The position numbers and the translations under genes are program-made. Positions 47,344 to 55,564 of a stretch of 58,899 nucleotides of DNA are shown in pieces. Each line of letters begins with the position of its first letter. Position 1 is the first letter of the stretch. The DNA comes from Desulfuromonas acetexigens (GTDB lineage Bacteria; Desulfobacterota; Desulfuromonadia; Desulfuromonadales; Trichloromonadaceae): positions 1 to 58,899 of the forward strand of contig NZ_FOJJ01000008.1 in assembly GCF_900111775.1 (NCBI RefSeq), read 5' to 3'. Under the pieces are notes generated by a model. The model saw only the letters and a list, made by a program, of their open reading frames with translations. It was not told the origin of the DNA and searched no databases.

Positions 47344-47417
47344 CTGAAGGCTGAAGTCCGAAGACTGAAGGGAGAAACTATCGACTTTTCCTTCAGTCTT
47401 CGGACTTCAGTCTTCAG
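47344..47417. repeat. Long inverted repeat between hdrB and hdrA (heptamer-related)
   Basis: Arms 47344-47373 and 47389-47417 form a stem of about 29 bp with one bulge and one mismatch (CTGAAGTCCGAAGACTGAAG against CTTCAGTCTTCGGACTTCAG). Built on CTGAAG units like those at 57080-57110. Confidence 0.92.
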
Positions 47418-47434
47418 CCCCAAAAGGTTTCCTT

Positions 47435-49432
47435 ATGTCCCGAATCGGCGTTTTTGTCTGCCATTGCGGTGAGAACATCGCTCGCACCGTCGACGTGGAG
47501 CGGGTGGCCGAGGCGGCCCGCGGCCTCTTCGGCGTCGCTTACGCCACCGACTATAAATACATGTGCTCCGACCCCGGCCAGAGCCTGCTGAAAAAGGCGG
47601 TGGCCGAGCACCGGCTGGACGGCGTGGTGGTCGCCGCCTGCTCGCCGCGCATGCACGAAAAGACCTTCCGCAAGGCAGTCCAGGCGACGGGCCTGAATCC
47701 TTACCTCTGCGAAATGGCCAACATCCGCGAGCACTGTTCCTGGGTCCACGAAGACCGGGAAGAGGCGACGGCCAAGGCCATCGCCATCGTCACCATGCTG
47801 GTGGAGCGGGTCAAGCGCAACAAAAAGCTGGCACCGATCACCGTGCCGGTCACCAAGCGGGCCTTGGTCATCGGCGGCGGCATCGCCGGCATCCAGGCGG
47901 CCCTCGATATCGCCGACTGCGGCCACCAGGTAGTATTGGTGGAGCGGGAGCCCTCCATCGGCGGGCACATGGCCCAGCTCTCCGAGACCTTCCCGACCCT
48001 CGACTGTTCCCAGTGCATCATGACCCCGAAGATGGTCGACGTCGTCAACCACCCCAACATCACCCTGCACACCTATGCGGAAATCGAGCAGGTGGACGGC
48101 TACATCGGCAACTTCGCGGTGAAGGTACGCAAGAAGGCGCGCTCGGTCGATATGGCCAAATGCACCGGCTGCGGCGTCTGCATGACCAAATGCCCGCAGA
48201 AAAAGATTCCCAACGCCTTCGACCGCAACCTGGGGACGCGACCGGCCATCTATGTCCCCTTCCCCCAGGCGGTGCCCAACACCCCGGTCATCGACCGGGA
48301 ACACTGCACCTGGTTCCAGTCCGGCAAATGCGGGGTCTGCGCCAAGGTCTGCGGACCCGGAGCCATCGACTACACCCAGCAGGATGAGTTCATCGTCGAG
48401 CCGGTCGGAGCCATCGTCGTCGCCACCGGTTTCAAGCTCTACGACATCAGCGAAAAACCGAAGGGTTCGGCGATCAAGGGCTACGGCGAATTCGGCCACG
48501 GCAAGATTCCCGACGTCATCGACGGCCTCACCTTCGAGCGGCTGGCCTCGGCCTCCGGCCCCACCGGCGGCAAAATTCTGCGCCCTTCCGACGGCAAAGA
48601 ACCGAAGGCGGTCGTCTTCATCCAGTGCGTCGGCTCCCGGGCGCGGGAAAAGGGGATCTCCTACTGCTCGAAAATCTGCTGCATGTACACCGCCAAACAC
48701 ACCATGCTCTACAAACATAAGGTGCATGACGGCCAGGCCTACGTCTTTTTCATGGATGCCCGCACCCCCGGCAAGGGCTACGACGAGTTCTGGCGGCGCT
48801 CCATCGAGGAGGAGGAAGCGGTCTACATTCGCGGCATGGTCAGCCGCCTCTACCAGAAGGGGGATAAGGTGGTAGTGATGGGGAGCGACATCTCCGTTGG
48901 CATCCAGGTGGAGATCGAGGCGGATCTCGTCGTGCTGGCCACGGCGGTGCAGCCCCGCGAAGGCGCCGACCAGCTCGCCCAGAAGCTGGGCATCTCCTAC
49001 GACCAGTACCATTTCTACTCGGAGGCCCACGCCAAGTTGCGGCCGGTGGAGTGCGCCACCGCCGGCGTCTATCTCGCCGGCGCCTGCCAGGGGCCGAAGG
49101 ATATTCCCGACACCGTCAGCCAGGCGAGCGCGGCAGCGGCCAAGGTGATGACCCTCTTCGCCAGAGAGCAACTGGAGCGGGAGCCGATCGTCGCGACCGT
49201 CAACGAGCGCTTCTGCGTCGGCTGCCTCGCCTGCAAAAAGGTCTGCCCCTACGGCGCGGTGGAAGAGAAAGAAATCCGCGACCGCCAGGGCAACCTGATC
49301 AAGGTGGTGGCCTGGGTCAACCCCGGCGTCTGCGGCGGCTGCGGCACCTGCCAGGCGACCTGCCCCTCGAAATCCGTCGAACTCGACGGGTATACGGACG
49401 AGCAGATCATGGCGCAAATCGAGGCTCTGTGA
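47435..49432 (+). CDS. hdrA: Heterodisulfide reductase subunit A (FAD, bifurcating)
   Basis: 665 aa flavoprotein, the electron-splitting subunit. Order: N-terminal VCHCGENIA block, FAD fold VIGGGIAGIQAALDIADC, LDCSQCIMTPKM, ferredoxin insert CTGCGVCMTKCPQKKIP, a further Cys cluster CGVCAKVCGPGAID, the second flavin part, and two C-terminal [4Fe-4S] motifs CVGCLACKKVCPYG and CGGCGTCQATCPSKS. All sites look intact. It takes electrons from the FlxA/FlxD side and divides them between ferredoxin and HdrB. Followed by a double REP palindrome, then flxD. Confidence 0.95.
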   Translation: MSRIGVFVCHCGENIARTVDVERVAEAARGLFGVAYATDYKYMCSDPGQSLLKKAVAEHRLDGVVVAACSPRMHEKTFRKAVQATGLNPYLCEMANIREHCSWVHEDREEATAKAIAIVTMLVERVKRNKKLAPITVPVTKRALVIGGGIAGIQAALDIADCGHQVVLVEREPSIGGHMAQLSETFPTLDCSQCIMTPKMVDVVNHPNITLHTYAEIEQVDGYIGNFAVKVRKKARSVDMAKCTGCGVCMTKCPQKKIPNAFDRNLGTRPAIYVPFPQAVPNTPVIDREHCTWFQSGKCGVCAKVCGPGAIDYTQQDEFIVEPVGAIVVATGFKLYDISEKPKGSAIKGYGEFGHGKIPDVIDGLTFERLASASGPTGGKILRPSDGKEPKAVVFIQCVGSRAREKGISYCSKICCMYTAKHTMLYKHKVHDGQAYVFFMDARTPGKGYDEFWRRSIEEEEAVYIRGMVSRLYQKGDKVVVMGSDISVGIQVEIEADLVVLATAVQPREGADQLAQKLGISYDQYHFYSEAHAKLRPVECATAGVYLAGACQGPKDIPDTVSQASAAAAKVMTLFAREQLEREPIVATVNERFCVGCLACKKVCPYGAVEEKEIRDRQGNLIKVVAWVNPGVCGGCGTCQATCPSKSVELDGYTDEQIMAQIEAL

Positions 49433-49442
49433 TCTTGGTGAT

Positions 49443-49508
49443 GTAGGGGCGCAGCATGCTGCGCCCGCCTATGCCCCAAAAACAAGGCGCAGCATGCTGC
49501 GCCCCTAC
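49443..49508. repeat. Double REP-like palindrome between hdrA and flxD (family 1)
   Basis: Two copies in tandem, 49443-49466 and 49486-49508, of the palindrome at 4276. They lie directly before flxD and provide part of the open frame upstream of its true start. Confidence 0.88.
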
Positions 49509-49517
49509 GAGGACCAG

Positions 49518-50021
49518 ATGCACACCGAAAAACACCATCACGCCTTCGAACCGAAAATCGTCGCCTTCGTCTGCACCTGGTGCACCTATGCCGGGGCTGA
49601 CCTGGCGGGGACCAGCCGCATGCAGTACCCGCCCAACGTGCGGGTGGTCAAGTTTCCCTGCACCGGGCGCATCGACCCGGTCTTCATCCTGCGCGCCTTC
49701 CAGAAGGGGGCCGACGGGGTGCTGGTTTCCGGTTGTCATCCCGGCGACTGCCACTACATGGCCGGTAATTTCCACGCCCGCCGCCGCTTCGCCGCCTTTC
49801 GCGCCCTCCTCGATTTCGTCGGCGTCGACCTCAACCGCCTCCAATTCTCTTGGGTCTCGGCGGCGGAAGGGGGCAAATGGGTCGAGGTGGTGACGGAACT
49901 GACCGAGCGGGTGCGCGAGATGGGGCCGATGCGGGAGTTTCTGGAGTTGGAGATGGAAGAACACTGGTCGGCGCTACCGACTGCACCGGAACTGCAAGCA
50001 GCGTACAACGCCATCCCGTAG
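49518..50021 (+). CDS. flxD: MvhD/FlxD-type iron-sulfur electron-transfer subunit
   Basis: 167 aa. The VAFVCTWCTYAGADLAGTS start, the RVVKFPCTGRIDP block and GVLVSGCHPGDCHY define the MvhD/FlpD family, which binds a [2Fe-2S] cluster and delivers electrons to HdrA. Start is the ATG at 49518, with GAGGA just upstream. The stop TAG lies in a second type of palindrome (50018-50043). No hydrogenase or formate dehydrogenase is adjacent; the electron donor side is instead flxCBA. Confidence 0.92.
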   Translation: MHTEKHHHAFEPKIVAFVCTWCTYAGADLAGTSRMQYPPNVRVVKFPCTGRIDPVFILRAFQKGADGVLVSGCHPGDCHYMAGNFHARRRFAAFRALLDFVGVDLNRLQFSWVSAAEGGKWVEVVTELTERVREMGPMREFLELEMEEHWSALPTAPELQAAYNAIP

Positions 50022-50043
50022 GGGCAGGACCCCGTGCCTGTCC
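50018..50043. repeat. REP-like repeat (family 2) overlapping the flxD stop
   Basis: GTAGGGGCAGGACCCCGTGC followed by CTGTCC. The flxD stop codon TAG is inside it. A relative is at 57570-57603. Confidence 0.75.
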
Positions 50044-50105
50044 AAAATCCGGAACCATAGCCAATAGGGCGAAACCAGAATTCGCCCCGACCAAGGCCTG
50101 ACGAA

Positions 50106-51053
50106 ATGAACCAAACCGCACAAAAAGCCGAGTCGGCCCCGCTGGTGGATGAAACCTATTACGCCGCCGTAACCGAGGCGATCCGCAACGAGGCGGCACG
50201 GCTGCTGCAGGAAGGTGCCGTCGCCGCCGTTATCGGCTACGTCGCCGGTCGCCGCGCCGGGACCGCCCTGCCGGCGGTCGTCACCACGCCGGAGCGGACC
50301 GCCGAGTTGATCTTCTCCCCCGCCTGCCGCAACAACCTTAGCCTCTATCTGACCAAGGCCAAGCAGGATGCCGTGCCCACGGGGAGACTGGCGATCATCG
50401 TCAAGGGCTGCGACCTGCGCGCTCTGGCCGGGCTGCTGGGGGAATCGCAGGTCAAGCGCGAAAAACTCCATATCATCGGTATCGCCTGCGCCGGAGTCTT
50501 CGCCGCCAATGCCGACCAGAGCCTGCCGCTGAGCGCGGAAACCATCGCGAAAAAGTGTCGGGAATGCACCGTCCAGCTGCCTGCGGAGGTCGACTTCACG
50601 GCGGGAGCGCTGCCGACGCTGCCGCGACTCACCCCCGTCGAGGCCGAGGAACTGGCCCGGCTGGAGGCCCTGACCCCGGCGGAGCGCTGGGCCTTCTGGA
50701 AGGAGCAGTTCTCCCGCTGCATCCGCTGCCTCGCCTGCCGTCAGGTCTGCCCCTTCTGTTTCTGCGCCCAATGCCTCTGCGACCGCAACCGGCCGCAGGC
50801 GGTGGAAAACTCGGTGCGGCCGGCGGGCAATCTGAGCTGGCACATCGTCCGCGCCATGCACCTGGCGGGGCGCTGCGCCGGTTGCGCCGAATGCGAACGG
50901 GTCTGCCCCATGGACATCCCCCTGAACCTGCTCAACCGCAAGATGGCCGAGGAGTTGAAGGAACGCTTCGATTACGAGGCGGGCCTGACGCCCCAGGAAA
51001 AGGGGCCGCTGACCAGCTACCAAGAAGACGACGACGAGTCGTTCATTAAATAA
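50106..51053 (+). CDS. flxC: FlxC-type [4Fe-4S] electron-transfer subunit
   Basis: 315 aa. An N-terminal FrhB-like domain (KGCDLRALAGLLGESQVKREK) is followed by two ferredoxin-like sites: RCIRCLACRQVCPFCFCAQC near residue 200-220 and CAGCAECERVCPMDIPLNL near 260. This matches the iron-sulfur subunits of Flx complexes. The letter C is assigned from gene order only, reversed from flxABCD. Separated from flxB by a family 1 palindrome. Confidence 0.85.
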   Translation: MNQTAQKAESAPLVDETYYAAVTEAIRNEAARLLQEGAVAAVIGYVAGRRAGTALPAVVTTPERTAELIFSPACRNNLSLYLTKAKQDAVPTGRLAIIVKGCDLRALAGLLGESQVKREKLHIIGIACAGVFAANADQSLPLSAETIAKKCRECTVQLPAEVDFTAGALPTLPRLTPVEAEELARLEALTPAERWAFWKEQFSRCIRCLACRQVCPFCFCAQCLCDRNRPQAVENSVRPAGNLSWHIVRAMHLAGRCAGCAECERVCPMDIPLNLLNRKMAEELKERFDYEAGLTPQEKGPLTSYQEDDDESFIK

Positions 51054-51056
51054 TTC

Positions 51057-51084
51057 GTAAGGGCGCAGCATGCTGCGCCCCTAC
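51057..51084. repeat. REP-like palindrome between flxC and flxB (family 1)
   Basis: Same palindrome as at 4276 with GTAAGGGCGCAGC at the left end. It lies 4 bases after the flxC stop and supplies a false upstream start to flxB. Confidence 0.88.
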
Positions 51085-51102
51085 CGCCGGGACGACACCA
51101 TC

Positions 51103-52110
51103 ATGCCCAGAACCATCACCGCAGAAAACCTCCAGGCCCTTATCGACGCCCTCGTCGGCGCGGGGATAAGGGTGGTCGGTCCGAAACGGGTCGACACCAT
51201 GACCCTCTACGCGCCGCTGACCCGGGGGGAGGAGTTGGAGCTAAGCGAACAGCCGCGCCGCTCGGCCAAGGAGACGTTCTTTCCGCCCTGCGAGGAGATT
51301 CTGAGCTTCGAGCGGCAGGGGACGAATACCAGCGTCCGCGATCCGGACCTCTCCCGCCTGCCGGCCACGGTGCTGATCGGCCCGCGCCCCTGCGACGCGG
51401 CGGCGCCGGAAATCCTCGACGCGGTCTTTTCCTGGGACTATCAGGATGACTTTTTTCTCGAACGACGGCGCAAGATGACCATCGTCGGCATCGCCTGCAC
51501 CCGCGCCGATGACGCCTGCTTCTGCACGGCGGTCGGTCTGGCTCCCGACAACCGCGAGGGCTCCGACCTCTTCCTCATCCCGCTGGAAGGGGGCGGCTAT
51601 GCCGCCGAGGCCCTGACCGACAAAGGGGCGGCCCTGCTGGAGCGCCACGGCGAACTCTTCACCCAGGCCGAAAGCGCGCCGCGCCTGCCCCTGGCGGAAC
51701 CCCACGCGGCAGAATTGGACCTGGCAAAAATCAAGGATTGGCTGGACGGGCACTTCGAAAGCCCCTTCTGGCGGGAAATCGCCGCCCACTGCATCGGCTG
51801 CGGCGCCTGTGCTTTCCTCTGCCCGGCCTGCCACTGCTTCGACATCGTCGACGAGGGGAGCGAGGCCAAAGGCTGCCGGCGCAAATCCTGGGACGCCTGC
51901 GGCTTCGGCAAATTCACCCTGCACGCCTCCGCCCACAATCCCCGCGATGCCCAAGCCAACCGCTACCGCAACCGGGTTATGCACAAGTTCAAGTACTACC
52001 ACGACAAGTTCGGCCGCACTCTGTGCACCGGCTGCGGCCGCTGCATCCGCGCCTGCCCCGTCGGCATCGACCTCGCGGCGGTGCTGGAAGACATTAACAC
52101 TAAAGGATAA
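51103..52110 (+). CDS. flxB: FlxB-type (AsrA-like) [4Fe-4S] subunit
   Basis: 335 aa from the ATG at 51103. The first 200 residues resemble the N-terminus of anaerobic sulfite reductase subunit A (RPCDAAAPEILDAVFSWDYQ, FLERRRKMTIVGIACTRADD). Two [4Fe-4S] sites follow: CIGCGACAFLCPACHCF and CTGCGRCIRACPVGIDLA. With the FAD/NAD subunit downstream it forms the donor module, as AsrA with AsrB. Shine-Dalgarno weak. Confidence 0.87.
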   Translation: MPRTITAENLQALIDALVGAGIRVVGPKRVDTMTLYAPLTRGEELELSEQPRRSAKETFFPPCEEILSFERQGTNTSVRDPDLSRLPATVLIGPRPCDAAAPEILDAVFSWDYQDDFFLERRRKMTIVGIACTRADDACFCTAVGLAPDNREGSDLFLIPLEGGGYAAEALTDKGAALLERHGELFTQAESAPRLPLAEPHAAELDLAKIKDWLDGHFESPFWREIAAHCIGCGACAFLCPACHCFDIVDEGSEAKGCRRKSWDACGFGKFTLHASAHNPRDAQANRYRNRVMHKFKYYHDKFGRTLCTGCGRCIRACPVGIDLAAVLEDINTKG

Positions 52111-52115
52111 AGGTG

Positions 52116-52170
52116 CGAGGAACGAGGTTCGAGGAAAAGCTTATCCTCGGTCCTCGGTCCTCGTTCCTCG
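52116..52170. repeat. Heptamer-type inverted repeat between flxB and flxA
   Basis: Left arm CGAGGAACGAGGTTCGAGGA (52116-52135) and a right arm 52144-52170 whose reverse complement starts CGAGGAACGAGGACC. It is the same heptamer (GAGGAAC) as the tandem array at 20993. Confidence 0.88.
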
Positions 52171-52181
52171 GACCTCAAAAC

Positions 52182-53027
52182 ATGCATTTTCCTGATAAAA
52201 ACATCTACAAGCCTCATCTTGCCGTTATCGAGGCGACCATTGACGAGACCTACGACGTGCGCACCTTTCGCTTGGTCTTTCAGGACGAGCGCATCCGCGA
52301 CAGCTTCACTTTCCGTTCCGGCCAGTTCGCCGAATATTCGGCTTTTGGTTACGGCGAGGCGACCTTCTGCATCGCCTCGTCGCCGACCCGCACCGGCGCC
52401 ATCGAGTGCTGCTTCCGCGCCGCCGGGCGGGTCACCGAGGCGCTGCGGCGACTGGAGGTGGGGGATACCATCGGCGTGCGCGGTCCCTACGGCAACTCCT
52501 TCCCTATCGAGGAGTTTTACGGCAAGAATCTGGTCTTTGTCGCCGGCGGCATCGCCCTCCCCCCCCTGCGCACCCTGATCTGGAACTGCCTCGACCAGCG
52601 GGAGAACTTTGGCGACATCACCATCGTCTACGGCGCCAAGAGCGAAGCGGATCTGGTTTACAAACGGGAATTGGCGGAGTGGCAGGAGCGCGCCGACGTG
52701 CGTCTGGTGAAGACCGTCGATCCCGGCGGCGACGGCCCGGGCTGGGACGGCAAGGTCGGCTTCGTGCCGACGGTGCTGGAAGAGGCGGCGCCCGCCGCCG
52801 AGAACAGCATCGCCCTGGTCTGCGGGCCGCCGATCATGATAAAGTTCACCCTGCCGGTGCTGGAAAAACTCGGCTTCGCCGACGACGCCATCTACACCAC
52901 CCTGGAAAACCGCATGAAATGCGGCCTCGGCAAGTGCGGCCGCTGCAACGTCGGCAACGTCTACGTCTGCAAAGACGGCCCGGTTTTCACCGCCGCCCAG
53001 GTCAAAGTCATGCCCCAGGAGTTTTGA
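52182..53027 (+). CDS. flxA: FlxA-type FAD/NAD(P)-binding reductase subunit
   Basis: 281 aa. Ferredoxin reductase fold of the AsrB/PyrK type: FAD-binding barrel (FTFRSGQFAEYSAFGYGEAT), NAD fold (NLVFVAGGIALPPLRTLIWN, CGPPIMIKFTLP) and a C-terminal [2Fe-2S] cysteine group MKCGLGKCGRCNVGN...C. NADH would be oxidised here and electrons passed via FlxBCD to HdrA. Start at 52182, after the palindrome. A strong terminator follows at 53050. Confidence 0.9.
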   Translation: MHFPDKNIYKPHLAVIEATIDETYDVRTFRLVFQDERIRDSFTFRSGQFAEYSAFGYGEATFCIASSPTRTGAIECCFRAAGRVTEALRRLEVGDTIGVRGPYGNSFPIEEFYGKNLVFVAGGIALPPLRTLIWNCLDQRENFGDITIVYGAKSEADLVYKRELAEWQERADVRLVKTVDPGGDGPGWDGKVGFVPTVLEEAAPAAENSIALVCGPPIMIKFTLPVLEKLGFADDAIYTTLENRMKCGLGKCGRCNVGNVYVCKDGPVFTAAQVKVMPQEF

Positions 53028-53049
53028 GGAGAATCCCCTTCCGATACAG

Positions 53050-53094
53050 AAAAAGCCGGCCGCTCGGAGATGCACCGAGCGGCCGGCTTTTTTG
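53050..53094 (+). terminator. Terminator of the hdr-flx operon
   Basis: 18-bp stem AAAAAGCCGGCCGCTCGG against its complement, then TTTTTT. Symmetric, so it may also end the yoeB transcript from the other side. Confidence 0.95.
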
Positions 53095-53115
53095 TTATAT
53101 CAGCGACCGACACTG

Positions 53116-53370
53116 TCAGTAATGGTAGCGACACTGAGCGATGAAAATCGCGTTCTCCGTGACTTTATAGACCAGACGATGCTCCCGGTCGATCCGCCGC
53201 GACCAGTAGCCGGCCCAATGGTGTTTGAGGGGTTCCGGATCGCCGATCCCGGTAAAGGGTTGCCGCTTGATCTCGGTGAGCAGCGTGTTGATCCGCTTCA
53301 GCGTCTTCTTATCCGTCTGCTGCCAGTACAGATAATCCTCCCAAGCCTTTTCCGCCCAGGACAGAATCAT
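53116..53370 (-). CDS. yoeB: YoeB toxin (mRNA interferase, RelE superfamily)
   Basis: 84 aa, the length of YoeB. The C-terminal IFIAQCRYHY carries the catalytic His-Tyr pair, and KKTLKRINTLLTEIKRQPF and HHWAGYWSRRIDREHRLVY (Arg and Glu side chains) match the active site. Cuts mRNA on the ribosome. The start overlaps the antitoxin stop as ATGA (53367-53370). Confidence 0.93.
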   Translation of the reverse strand: MILSWAEKAWEDYLYWQQTDKKTLKRINTLLTEIKRQPFTGIGDPEPLKHHWAGYWSRRIDREHRLVYKVTENAIFIAQCRYHY

Positions 53371-53621
53371 TCTTCAATCAACTCGTGCCGTTGCGCGCAT
53401 CCAGCCTCGATTTCGGCGATGGCCTGATTCAGGCGCGCGGCATTTTTCGGGCTGGCCATCAGATAGGCGGTTTCTTCGTAGGCCTGAAAATCCTCCAGGC
53501 TGATGACCACGGCGGGCTTGCCGTTTTGGCGGGTAACCAGAACCGGCTTGTGATCGTCATTGACCTTGTCCAGGACACGGGCAAGGTTGCTTCGGAAAGA
53601 CGAATAATTGATGGTGTCCAT
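53367..53621 (-). CDS. yefM: YefM antitoxin
   Basis: 84 aa, Phd/YefM superfamily: MDTINYSSFRSNLARVLDKV, then KPVLVTRQNGKPAVVISLEDFQAYEETAYL (family core, quoted in part: RQNGKPAVVISLEDF). Neutralises YoeB and represses the operon. The region upstream contains the palindrome TGTACATGTACG, in line with a YefM-type operator. Confidence 0.93.
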   Translation of the reverse strand: MDTINYSSFRSNLARVLDKVNDDHKPVLVTRQNGKPAVVISLEDFQAYEETAYLMASPKNAARLNQAIAEIEAGCAQRHELIEE

Positions 53622-53650
53622 GGCGTTCTCCCTCTAAGTTTACGTACTCG

Positions 53651-53680
53651 AAATTGTACATGTACGCATAATTGTACGCA
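53651..53680 (-). promoter_or_regulatory. Candidate YefM operator
   Basis: TGTACA at 53655-53660, overlapping repeat TGTACG at 53661-53666 and again at 53673-53678. E. coli YefM binds sites with a TGTACA core upstream of its operon. It lies 30-57 bases before the yefM start. Confidence 0.6.
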
Positions 53681-53718
53681 AGGGATTTATCGAAACGACA
53701 GACAACCTTGGCGGGAAT

Positions 53719-54368
<650 letters not shown>

Positions 54369-54425
54369 CTACAGCAAAGAGCCTTCCCGGTAAAGCGCAA
54401 CATCTGGCCCCCTGCCCCCCCCTTC

Positions 54426-55448
54426 TCAGCGATAGGGAAAACCGTTCCCATCGAATTTGACATCGTCAAAGGCGAAGATGAATTCGTGATCGACGGCGCG
54501 GAAGAACCACTGGTTTTTGTGGTTGAAGCCGATCAGGCGGCTCATGGCGGCCATGTCCAGTTGCCAGCCTTCGGCCGATTGTCGCAACAGATAGGGGGCG
54601 GCCTGGCGGTTGTCGACGGGAAAGCGCAGTACGGCCAGATCGCCGGCGATGCGCTCCTCGACGGCGGGCAGGTTCGCTTCCAATCCCTTGCGTTCGTTAT
54701 TCTGCTGAGCATCGGTTACCAGCCACTTGGCAAAAAAGGCACGCGTCTCCGGGGTATAGAGGCTGAGCTGCGGATCTTTCACCTGCTCGCGCAAGACTTC
54801 CAGATAGCGCTCCAGGGTCTGTCGCGGCGTCGGCTGGGCGACGAAACGGCCGCGATCTTCGACAAACCCCTTGGCTTCACTGCCGGAACCGATGGCCACA
54901 ACACTGCGCGCCCCACCCCCGCCGCTCAGGTGCTCCAGCTTGACCGCCCCGCGATAGTCGGCGGGAACCTCCCCCAGCGCCCGCCCCACCAGCAGCTCCA
55001 CCGTCGCCTCGATGCCGTCGGCCACCCGGCCGGCGGCGAAAAAGGGCGTCAGCTGTTCCCGTTCAACATAACCGACAAAGCCGTCGGGAAAGATTCCTTC
55101 CAGATCGTAGCCGATTTCCAGCCGTACCTGCCCGCCCCGAGGATCGACAAGCAGCAGCACCCCACGCGCCCCACCGGTGGGTTCCCCCAACCGCAACTTC
55201 TCGAACAGCTCGACGGCCGCCTGATCCAGATCGCCGGGGCTTTCATCCAAGATGGTCAAGTGGAAGTGGATGTCGAGATCCCGCAGCAGGTGGTCATGAT
55301 AAGCCGTGAGGCGGCCGACCCGCTTCGGGGCGAGCAGCCCGGCACGGTCGTCGACCAAGGGCAGTTCCTGGCGGTTGGGGCAGCCAGTCAACAAGGTGAC
55401 GAGCAACAAAAGGGGCACACAGGACAACGGGAACCGGGATATGCGCAT
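54426..55448 (-). CDS. TPM-domain lipoprotein
   Basis: 340 aa from the ATG at 55448 with AAGGAGAA. Signal peptide with lipobox LLTGCPNR (Cys at about 22). Residues about 35-170 are a TPM domain (VDDRAGLLAPKRVGRLTAYHD, GVLLLVDPRGGQVRLEIGYD, GIFPDGFVG). After a glycine-rich hinge the C-terminal third (PRQTLERYLEVLREQVKD and AEGWQLDMAAMSRLIGF) has a SnoaL/DUF4864-like fold. Envelope protein of unclear role. Divergent from the oxidoreductase at 55565. Confidence 0.8.
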   Translation of the reverse strand: MRISRFPLSCVPLLLLVTLLTGCPNRQELPLVDDRAGLLAPKRVGRLTAYHDHLLRDLDIHFHLTILDESPGDLDQAAVELFEKLRLGEPTGGARGVLLLVDPRGGQVRLEIGYDLEGIFPDGFVGYVEREQLTPFFAAGRVADGIEATVELLVGRALGEVPADYRGAVKLEHLSGGGGARSVVAIGSGSEAKGFVEDRGRFVAQPTPRQTLERYLEVLREQVKDPQLSLYTPETRAFFAKWLVTDAQQNNERKGLEANLPAVEERIAGDLAVLRFPVDNRQAAPYLLRQSAEGWQLDMAAMSRLIGFNHKNQWFFRAVDHEFIFAFDDVKFDGNGFPYR

Positions 55449-55564
55449 CGGTTTTCTCCTTTGAAAAAGAACGGGCATTTTCCCGTCGTTGGTTGTAATT
55501 GTAGGCTCATCTGGAATAATTTCCAGTCTTCGAACCACCAACGAGAAACCGACAAGGAGCTTCC

